Below the pieces are notes generated by a model, which worked only from the letters and a program-made list of their open reading frames with translations, did not search any database and was not told the origin of the DNA. From Campylobacterales bacterium (GTDB lineage: Bacteria; Campylobacterota; Campylobacteria; Campylobacterales; Sulfurimonadaceae): a DNA stretch of 44,643 nucleotides. The position numbers and the translations under genes were made by a program. Shown here one piece after another: positions 25,057-32,700 of the stretch. Each line of letters begins with the position of its first letter. The stretch's first letter is position 1. Location of the stretch: the NCBI GenBank assembly GCA_016938735.1, contig JAFGUB010000031.1, forward strand, positions 1-44,643, in the 5' to 3' direction.

Positions 25057-25676
25057 CTGTCGCACTACCAAAGGGGCGGATTGCCGAAGATACGCTCGCC
25101 ATTTTCACGCAGATTTTTGGAGAGCGTTTTGTCTTTGACGACCGAAAATTGATCCTTGAAACCCCCAACTTCAAATTCCTTCTGGTGCGCAATCAAGACG
25201 TCGCTACCTACGTCTATCATCAAGCCGCCGATATCGGCGTGGTGGGTCTTGACACCATCGAAGAGCAGGGGCTTGACGTGATCCGCCTGCTGAACCTTCA
25301 GCGCGGCCGCTGCAAGATCGCCATCGGGATGCGCAAAGGCGAAAAGCTTGACCTCTCCAAGCCGGAGATCAAGGTAGCCACCAAGATGGTCAACATCACC
25401 AAACGCTACTTTGCCGAGCGCGCGGTAGCGGCGGATGTGATCAAGCTTTACGGCTCTATCGAACTGGCTCCGCTTGTGGGGCTTGCGGATATGATCGTCG
25501 ATATCGTCGAGACCGGAGCGACCATGAAGCAAAACGGTCTGGAGGTGGTCGAGGAGATCATGGAGTCCACCACCTACCTCATCGCCAACAAAAACAGCTT
25601 TTTCGAGAAGAAGCACGAAGTGCTGTCAATCTACGAGAAGATCAATGCCATCATCAAGGCGGAGTCCAAGCAGTAG
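25050..25676 (+). CDS. hisG: ATP phosphoribosyltransferase, short form
   Basis: The 208-residue enzyme catalyses the first step of histidine synthesis. Signatures are VALPKGRIAEDTL, ADIGVVGLDTIEEQG, the catalytic segment IVETGATMKQNGLEVVEEIM and the PRPP-binding Asp-Ile-Val-Glu-Thr-Gly. It lacks the C-terminal regulatory ACT-like domain of the long form, so a HisZ partner should exist elsewhere in the genome. None is in the window. It overlaps coaX by 7 bp. Confidence 0.95.
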   Translation: MLTVALPKGRIAEDTLAIFTQIFGERFVFDDRKLILETPNFKFLLVRNQDVATYVYHQAADIGVVGLDTIEEQGLDVIRLLNLQRGRCKIAIGMRKGEKLDLSKPEIKVATKMVNITKRYFAERAVAADVIKLYGSIELAPLVGLADMIVDIVETGATMKQNGLEVVEEIMESTTYLIANKNSFFEKKHEVLSIYEKINAIIKAESKQ

Positions 25677-25682
25677 GGCCGA

Positions 25683-26744
25683 GTGCGCATGATACTGCCA
25701 TTTCGCCCAAAGATCGCCGCGCTCTTGTTGAGTTGCGCTTTTTTGGGCTGGTGTGACGCGCAAGAGCCGCTTCAAATCGACCAAGCGCCTCAAAACGGCA
25801 TCGATACGCTGCATCACTACTTATCGCATAAAATAAGGGTCTTCTCAAGCAATGTGGATGGCGAATTGGCCTCTTGGGCAGGGTCGGAGTATGAGCGCAA
25901 TGCCACACAAGGGGTTTCGGACTATTTTAGTGGTTTTTTTCGTGACGAGACCTTTTTCAACAGTCACAATAAAAGCTATTTTCGTCTGCGCAGTGGTATG
26001 GATTGGAGAGACCGCGAGGCCGATTTGTGGGTGACCCAGATCAATTTCAACCTCAGTTTGCCCTATACGCAAGACGCTTTTGATCTGATGATCGGAGAGG
26101 AGATCGAAGACGATCTCGAAGATCCAAAACGTGACCCAAAAGCCGCCGATCCGAGCGTCGGGGTGCGCTGGCATCTACCGCGCTTCATCGATCCTGTTGA
26201 AACGAACTTTATCGTCGGTGTACGGGGGATTGATCTCTTTGCGCGGGGGTATATGCGTCTGAACATGAACTTTGGCGGTTGGCGTATCTATCCGGTGCAG
26301 ACGGTCGAGCAGGCATTCATCGAGACGATGGCGCGTGGACGGCTCTTTGAAGAGACACGCCTCTTTTTTGATCGTCGCCTCTCTCTGACACAAATGATGC
26401 GCTTTGTGTTGCGGCGCAGTAGCGATACTGAACAACTGGGGCAGCTTTACGGTGCTTCGCTGTCGTATTACTACAGCTTGGGCAAGCGCAGTTCCGGATT
26501 GCAGCTCTATAGCGCTCTTTCGGGTGATACCCGCTATTTTGCGAATCATTCGGGCTACGTGCCATCCGGACATGAACGTACAGGAATCGACACCTGCCGC
26601 AGCGGGGTGGTCTGGAAAGAGCAGATTTGGCGCTCATGGCTCTACTATGAGATTGAGCCGGCCATTGAGTGGGACCGCGTCTACGACTACGCTCCGCACT
26701 ACCTTTTATTGGCCAATTTGGAGTTTTGGTTCGGCACCTACTAA
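25683..26744 (+). CDS. Exported protein, probable outer-membrane beta-barrel
   Basis: The 353-residue protein has a signal peptide (about residues 1-26: ...IAALLLSCAFLGWCDA). The mature part has alternating strands (SYFRLRSGMDWRDREADLWV, GWRIYPVQTVEQAFIETMAR, SYYYSLGKRSSGLQLY) and a C-terminal aromatic residue (…LEFWFGTY), as in many outer-membrane proteins. I do not recognise a family. The start is GTG at 25683 or ATG at 25689, 6 bp after hisG, so it may belong to that transcript. It converges with the next gene with a 4-bp overlap. Confidence 0.6.
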   Translation: MRMILPFRPKIAALLLSCAFLGWCDAQEPLQIDQAPQNGIDTLHHYLSHKIRVFSSNVDGELASWAGSEYERNATQGVSDYFSGFFRDETFFNSHNKSYFRLRSGMDWRDREADLWVTQINFNLSLPYTQDAFDLMIGEEIEDDLEDPKRDPKAADPSVGVRWHLPRFIDPVETNFIVGVRGIDLFARGYMRLNMNFGGWRIYPVQTVEQAFIETMARGRLFEETRLFFDRRLSLTQMMRFVLRRSSDTEQLGQLYGASLSYYYSLGKRSSGLQLYSALSGDTRYFANHSGYVPSGHERTGIDTCRSGVVWKEQIWRSWLYYEIEPAIEWDRVYDYAPHYLLLANLEFWFGTY

Positions 26745-27541
26745 AGCAGCCGCTTCATCAGCTCGATATGGTAGCTCTCTTGGGCGTTGATGCAGTTAAA
26801 AAAGGCGCTCAGCTCAGGGTCGTGTACGGCGTCAGATAGGGTGCGGCACTCCTCTTTGGCGGCGCGCTCTTCATCGATGCCATCGAGCACGAAGCTGCGC
26901 AGATCGCCCACTTTGTAGCTGAGCTCATGCACCTCTCTAGGAAGGGCGAGAATGCCCATGAGCGCCATCATCTCGCCAAAACGCTGAAGGTGGAAGTACG
27001 ATTCGTCGATCAGATCGGTAAAGACTTCGTAATGGTGCAGCGAATCGGTATAGGTCTGCATGTAAAAGTAGGTGAGAATGAGCTCGTACTCTTTATAAGA
27101 CTCTTCGAACAAAAAACGGATCAGTGCATCGCGCGAGTTGCGGTCAAGCGATTTGTGCGGATAGTGCATGTGGCGCTCGAAGGCGCTGATGCTCTGCTTG
27201 GTCTGCGGCGTTTCGCAGTAGTTGCCGAGGATGCCACGCATGTAGCGCTCGTCGCCGGTGATACGCTCATAAAGCGCCGCATCTTCAAAGGCAGGGGTCT
27301 CAAGCAGGCCATACAGCGATGCAAAGAGGGTGTGCGTGTCGCTGTGTACGATAGGTAGAGCGCCGCGCCGGAAGTGAAAGTAGCGGTTATGGCTTTTGTA
27401 GTGAAGGGCAATCCACTTGAGGTGGCGAAAGGCGATACGCGCGCAGTCGTGCAACTCCGATTTGATCGATTGGTCGGGCGTGGCAAAAGCCCCAAAGAGT
27501 AGGCCCAGCCACTGTTCATGTTTGTATTGAAAGAGATCCAT
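26741..27541 (-). CDS. Ferritin-like helical protein, putative di-iron protein
   Basis: The 266-residue protein is almost wholly helical and has no signal peptide. Four helices carry Glu/His in ferritin-like spacing: FEESYKEYELILTYF, DESYFHLQRFGEMM, DEERAAKEECRTL and INAQESYHIELMKRL (Glu-x-x-Tyr-His). This suggests a di-metal carboxylate site, but I cannot name the family. It starts 2 bp after the IscU-like gene, so the two are very likely one operon. Oxygen- or peroxide-related chemistry or metal storage would be plausible. Confidence 0.5.
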   Translation of the reverse strand: MDLFQYKHEQWLGLLFGAFATPDQSIKSELHDCARIAFRHLKWIALHYKSHNRYFHFRRGALPIVHSDTHTLFASLYGLLETPAFEDAALYERITGDERYMRGILGNYCETPQTKQSISAFERHMHYPHKSLDRNSRDALIRFLFEESYKEYELILTYFYMQTYTDSLHHYEVFTDLIDESYFHLQRFGEMMALMGILALPREVHELSYKVGDLRSFVLDGIDEERAAKEECRTLSDAVHDPELSAFFNCINAQESYHIELMKRLL

Positions 27542-27543
27542 TG

Positions 27544-27981
27544 TTACTCCTTGTTCGGCGTGCAGCTTTGATTGATCATCTTTTTGTGCATCATGTCGGT
27601 TGCGCCTTTGGTGCGCGCCGTGGTGTTTTGCCGCGCGGCTTCAAAAGCGCACAGGACCATCTCGGCGCAGGCTTGCTGAGACGCGCTCGCCTCAACCATC
27701 TGCGCGCGCATCAGCTCCAGCGCGCGGTTGCCATGCTCAAGGCTATCGCCCTTGATCATCTCCGTAAACATCGATCCCAGTACCACGGTGTCCTGACAGC
27801 CATTGGTGGCAAAACCGATATTCTCAATCTGTGTGCCGCCTACATGTAAGTACACAATCACAAATTCACCGCTCTTTTCATCATACCCCATCCCTACGCC
27901 GTTGTGCGGATCGATCTGACCATAGTTCTTGGGGTGCATCAGATGCTCTAATATCTCTTGGCTCAATTCTTCGTTCATCAT
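27544..27981 (-). CDS. IscU/NifU N-terminal-like scaffold protein, one Cys ligand missing
   Basis: The 145-residue protein aligns with Fe-S scaffold IscU: EILEHLMHPKNYGQI corresponds to the His-Tyr-x-Asn-Pro-Arg-Asn-Val-Gly start, NIGFATNGCQDTVVLGSMFT to the second Cys block, and ACAEMVLCAFEAA to the third. The first ligand Cys (Ala-Cys-Gly-Asp in IscU) has no counterpart in GMGYDEKSGEFVIVY. It may therefore be a divergent scaffold or carrier. Start is ATG at 27981 or the next ATG at 27978. It precedes the ferritin-like gene by 2 bp and diverges from the YgiQ gene. Confidence 0.75.
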   Translation of the reverse strand: MMNEELSQEILEHLMHPKNYGQIDPHNGVGMGYDEKSGEFVIVYLHVGGTQIENIGFATNGCQDTVVLGSMFTEMIKGDSLEHGNRALELMRAQMVEASASQQACAEMVLCAFEAARQNTTARTKGATDMMHKKMINQSCTPNKE

Positions 27982-28010
27982 GGCTGGATTCTAGCATAAG
28001 CTTTATGAAG

Positions 28011-28016
28011 TATAAT
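28011..28016 (+). promoter_or_regulatory. -10 box close to the YgiQ start
   Basis: TATAAT ends 6 nt before the ATG at 28023, so transcription would begin at or near the start codon (leaderless message). No ribosome-binding site is visible. No clear -35 box was seen. Confidence 0.35.
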
Positions 28017-28022
28017 CGCCGC

Positions 28023-29630
28023 ATGGATTCAAAGCACCCTTTTCCCCCAAAAATTTTTCTGCCTACCACCCGCGCCGAAATGGACGCACGCGGTTGGGAT
28101 GTATGCGACGTGATTCTCATCAGCGGCGACGCCTACATCGATTCGCCCTTTATCGGGGTGGCGGTGGTGGGGCGCTTGCTTGAGGCGATGGGGTACCGCG
28201 TGGGGATCATCGGCCAACCGAGCCTCGATTCGGACGCGGATGTAGGCCGTCTGGGGGAACCGAGGCTCTGGTGGGGGGTGAGTGGAGGCAGTGTCGATTC
28301 GATGGTGAGCAACTACACCGCCACCAAGAAGTTTCGCAATTCCGATGACTACACCTCCGGCGGTAAAAACACCGCCCGGCCTGATCGCGCCGTGCTGGTC
28401 TATTGCAACCTGATCCGCCGCTACTTCAAAGCAACGGTCCCCATCGTTATCGGCGGCATCGAAGCGAGCCTGCGGCGGGTGACGCACTATGACTACTGGA
28501 GCAACAAGCTTCGCAAGCCGATCCTCTTTGACGCCAAAGCCGACATCCTCATCTACGGCATGGGCGAGACGGCCATCCGCGAAGTGACGCAGGCGTTGGA
28601 ACGCGGCGGCGAGTGGCGCGATGTACGCGGGATCTGCTATATCGCCAAAGAGCCAAAAGAGGGCTATATTGAGCTCCCCTCACATGCGCAGTGTCTGGCC
28701 GATAAAGAGCGCTACATCGATCTGTTTCAATACTTTTATGATCACAACGACCCCATCAGCGCCAAGGGGCTTTGCGAAGAGGTGGACGGGCGTTTTTTGA
28801 TCCAAAATCCTCCTTGTGATTACCTCAGCGAACCGGAGATGGACGCAGTTTCGGCGCTGCCTTTTACCCGCGAGCTGCATCCCTATCACGCCACGCAGGG
28901 CAAAGTGCGCTGCCTAGAGACGATCAAATTTTCGATCATGAGCCATCAAGGCTGCTGGGGAGAGTGCAACTTCTGCGCCATCGGGGTGCATCAAGGCCGC
29001 ACCATCCGCACCCGCAGCGAAGAGAGCATCGTCTCTGAAGCGGAGCTCTTTACGCAGTACAAAGATTTTAAAGGGATCATCTCCGACGTAGGCGGCCCTA
29101 CGGCCAATATGTACGGCTATGAGTGCGCCAAAAAGCTCAAAGCGGGCACCTGTGATCATCAGCGCTGCGTGGACGATACCCATCTGTGCAAAAGCATGAA
29201 GGTGAACCACCACCGCGCCATCGAGATGCTGCGGCGTGTGCGCGCCGTCAAGGGGGTCAAGAAGGCTTTTGTGGCTTCGGGGGTGCGTTATGATCTGATT
29301 ACTGCCGATAAAGCGCACGGTTACATGTACCTCAAAGAGCTGGTCAAGCACCACATCAGTGGTCAGATGAAGGTGGCTCCGGAGCATACCGCGCCGCATG
29401 TGCTGCACCTGATGAACAAGCCCGGTAAACAGACGCTGATCGACTTTAAAAAGCTCTACGATCAACTCAACCGCGAAGAGGGCAAAAAGCAGTTTCTCAC
29501 CTACTACCTCATCGCCGCGCACCCCGGATGCACGGATCGCGACATGCATGAGCTCAAGCGCTTTACCTCAGAGGAGTTGGGGATGAACCCCGAACAAGCA
29601 CAGGTCTTCACCCCTACACCCGGCACCTGA
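28023..29630 (+). CDS. YgiQ family radical SAM protein, truncated by in-frame TGA
   Basis: The 535-residue product has the YgiQ layout. An N-terminal B12-binding-like region contains VCDVILISGDAYIDSPFIG, GGIEASLRRVTHYDYW and ILIYGMGE. The radical SAM core has the cluster motif CWGECNFC (Cys-x3-Cys-x2-Cys, about residue 318), GGPTANMYG and VAPEHTAPHVL. The function of the family is unknown. The frame stops at TGA 29628-29630 right after VFTPTPGT, in the middle of a conserved block. The same frame continues as SAVMYYTELDPQT to 29768, as homologues do. A single G to A change (TGG to TGA) explains this. The start is the ATG at 28023; upstream in-frame codons overlap the IscU-like gene. Confidence 0.9.
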   Translation: MDSKHPFPPKIFLPTTRAEMDARGWDVCDVILISGDAYIDSPFIGVAVVGRLLEAMGYRVGIIGQPSLDSDADVGRLGEPRLWWGVSGGSVDSMVSNYTATKKFRNSDDYTSGGKNTARPDRAVLVYCNLIRRYFKATVPIVIGGIEASLRRVTHYDYWSNKLRKPILFDAKADILIYGMGETAIREVTQALERGGEWRDVRGICYIAKEPKEGYIELPSHAQCLADKERYIDLFQYFYDHNDPISAKGLCEEVDGRFLIQNPPCDYLSEPEMDAVSALPFTRELHPYHATQGKVRCLETIKFSIMSHQGCWGECNFCAIGVHQGRTIRTRSEESIVSEAELFTQYKDFKGIISDVGGPTANMYGYECAKKLKAGTCDHQRCVDDTHLCKSMKVNHHRAIEMLRRVRAVKGVKKAFVASGVRYDLITADKAHGYMYLKELVKHHISGQMKVAPEHTAPHVLHLMNKPGKQTLIDFKKLYDQLNREEGKKQFLTYYLIAAHPGCTDRDMHELKRFTSEELGMNPEQAQVFTPTPGT

Positions 29631-29768
29631 TCGGCGGTGATGTACTACACCGAGCTAGACCCCCAGACGCGCCAAAAGATCTTTGTCGAAAAAGATACCG
29701 TGCGCAAAGAGAAGCAAAAGGCGATTGTGGTGGCCAAAGAGGAGATCAGGCACGGCTTTGATTCGTGA
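29631..29768 (+). pseudogene. C-terminal tail of the YgiQ gene beyond the TGA
   Basis: In the same frame as YgiQ, 45 codons follow the stop and read SAVMYYTELDPQTRQKIFVE, then a Lys-rich helix and a second TGA at 29766-29768. The segment matches the usual YgiQ C-terminus. It overlaps the 3' end of the convergent hybrid kinase gene by 23 bp. Confidence 0.8.
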
Positions 29769-32700
29769 TAGGACTTGGCGCAGTGAGCAGCGCATCGATC
29801 CGCTGGGCCGCCGCTTCGAGTGCGAAACCATCAATCAAGTGTCCGATGGTTTCGGCTTCGCGGCTCCATCCGCAGGCACCAAGCCATGAGAGAATCTGCT
29901 CTTTGTGCAGTACCGCTTGGGTATCGAGGTCATGCAACAGCGTAGCGTAGCGGCGTAGTTGCAGTTGAGGGCTCAAGTCGTTTGACGGCTCGTTTGTTGG
30001 GTGTGCTTCTGCGTGCAGCGCCTCGTCAATGGCGTCGATCAGCGCCGCAAACCGCGCTTCGAGCATCTCCCATTGGGCTTGCGTGATGGGAGTGTTTGGC
30101 ATCTGTATCTCAAGTTGGCGCAGATCGTGCATCAGGGCGCTGGCTCCGATATTGCCGCAGAGCCCTTTAAGGCTGTGGATCTCGCGTGAAGCGGTCTCTA
30201 ACTCCTGATGCTCGTAGTGAGCGCGCATCTGTGTGAGGGCTTCGCGCTGCGTCTGTGCAAAGCGTCGGAGTAGGGTGCGTAACAAGGCGGTATCGCCGCC
30301 GCAGTGGTTCAAAGCGGTGTCAAGGTCAAGTGTATGAATCGGCGCAAGCACGCTTTGGTCGGGCTGTTGGAGCAGGGCGCCGCTATGGTGGTGTGCGGGT
30401 CGGATATGGCGGGCAAGCACATCGAAAAACGCACGCAGATCGAGCGGTTTGGAGATAAAATCGTTCATTCCCACCGCTAGGCAGTGCTCTTGGTTTTGCT
30501 CTTGGACGTTGGCCGTCATGGCGATGATGGGGAGGTCGGCGTATTGGCTCATCGCGCGGATGCGTCTCGTAGCCTCAAAGCCGTCCATTTCAGGCATCTG
30601 ACAATCCATCAAAACACCGTCGAAAACCTCCTCTTCGAGCTTGCGCAGTGCCTCGATGCCGTTTTGAGCACAGATCGAGGTGGCATTGGCTTTGGCCAGA
30701 TAGGATTGGACGATCTCTTGACCCAGTAGATTGTCCTCTACCACGAGCAGATGCGCACCGCTTAGTGTTCGTATCGAAGATTCGATCGGCTCAATGGTTT
30801 CATAGGGCGTTTGCTGCGTCAACAGCGGCTGCAGCGGTAGCGTGATGGTGAAGAAAAAGCTGCTGCCTTGTCCTAGGGTGCTTTCAAAACCGATGGCGCC
30901 GCCCATCCGATCGATCAGTGCTTTGCAGATCGACAGCCCAAGGCCGCTTCCTCCGTAGCGGCGGGTGGTGGAGATATCGGCTTGCTTAAAGGCCTCAAAG
31001 AGTTGTTGTTGTGCTTGCGTGTCAATCCCGATCCCGCTGTCTATGACCGCGAAACGCAACGTCGCCGTATCAGCGTCGCAGGCCTTACATGTAATGCTGA
31101 CGCGCACGCCGCCTTCGTGGGTGAATTTGATCGCGTTGCCGACGAGATTGATGAGAATCTGTCCCAGACGCAGCGGATCGCCCATCAGCGCCGTGGGCAC
31201 CTCCGGTGCGATCTCAAAGCGTAGATCAAGCCCCTTTTGTTTGGCTTGAAGGGTGTGGATGTCGATGATTTTTTCTTGGAGTGCTTCGAGTCTGAAGGGG
31301 ATCTGCTCAAGACTCAATTTGCCCGCTTCAATTTTTGAGAAGTCCAAAATATCGTTGAGAATCCCCAGCAGATGCTGCGCGGCGTTTTGCGTTTTTCGGG
31401 CGTAATTGAGGATGCGCTCATCCGAACCCTCTTGCAGCAGCAGGGTCTGCATACCGATGATGGTATTCATCGGCGTTCTGATCTCATGGCTCATATTGGC
31501 CAAAAAGATACTTTTGGCCTGAGTTGCCTCTTCGGCGACGGCGCACGCCTCTTGAAGTGCTTTGAGCGCCTCATGTTCGCTTGTGGTATCAAGTACCACC
31601 ACGACGACACCGCCGTTTTGCTCCTCCAGTGCGCGCATGGAGATACGGGCCCAAAAACTCGAGCCCTCTTTGCGCTCCAGCTGCTGCTCCCAGATGGTGA
31701 TGGTATCGCTCATCATATCGGCTTGTGGTAGCCACGAAGAGGTCTGCGCTCCGATCTGCGCTCCTTGGGCGTAGCCCATCAGCTCATCCATCCGCCGATT
31801 GCAGCGTGCGATTCGCCCCTCCAGCACAAAGGCGATCCCGACGCCCGCAGCATCGAAAATGGCCTGCTGCTCATGGCTCAGCTGTGACAGCGCGCGCGTG
31901 CGCTCTTCGACGATACCTTCAAGATCGCGGTTGAAGGCTGCGAGCTGGGCGGTTTTGAGTGCTACCTTTTGGTTGAACTTGCGGTTCCAGTAAACGAGCC
32001 ACAAGGTGAGCGCCAATGCGCCAAGTGCGATGCGCAGTGCCAGATCGTAGTCGATTTTGGGGGCAAACTCCAGATGAACCCAGCGGTTACGGATCTGCAG
32101 CGACTCTTCGGGGGTGATCGAGGATAAAGCGGCGTTGAGGATGGAGGCGAGCATGGGGTCGTTGGTGATCAAGCCCGTCTCCATGACCACGTCGGTTTTG
32201 CCCACCACCTGCAGATTGTGCAGCCCCTCTGTGACGATCATATAGGTGGCGAAGGTGAGCGAGGAGAGCATCGCGTCGTAGCGGCCGCTGGCGACCCCTT
32301 CGAGGGCTTTGGTCGGACTTGTGACTGGGATGAACTCAAGAAGCGGGTAGCGCGCTTGAATCGCTTGGGTGTAGCTGTAGTCGCCCATGATGGCGATGCG
32401 TTTGCCCTGCAGCTCAGAGAGATCGGCAATAAAAGGGGTATGCGCTTGCGCTTTCATGATGATCACCACGGGGCTATTGAAGTAGCTTTGGGTTGTGTTT
32501 GCATCTGGGGTATCGGATGCGGCTCTGAAGTAGGGGTGCAGATCGGCGCTTTGCGACTCAAGAGCGGCCTTACATGTAAGCGGATCGCCCGCTAGACGCT
32601 CGATGGTGATCCCCAGCCGCGACGCGATCAGGTTTAAGTGATCGGTGACGATGCCGTGATGTGCACCGTCAATAAAGGTCTCATGCGGCAAAATATTCTG

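Noticed and set aside
27831-28022. N-terminal extension of the YgiQ gene by 64 codons
   Set aside because: It overlaps the divergent IscU-like gene and its residues do not look like protein; the family starts near the ATG at 28023.
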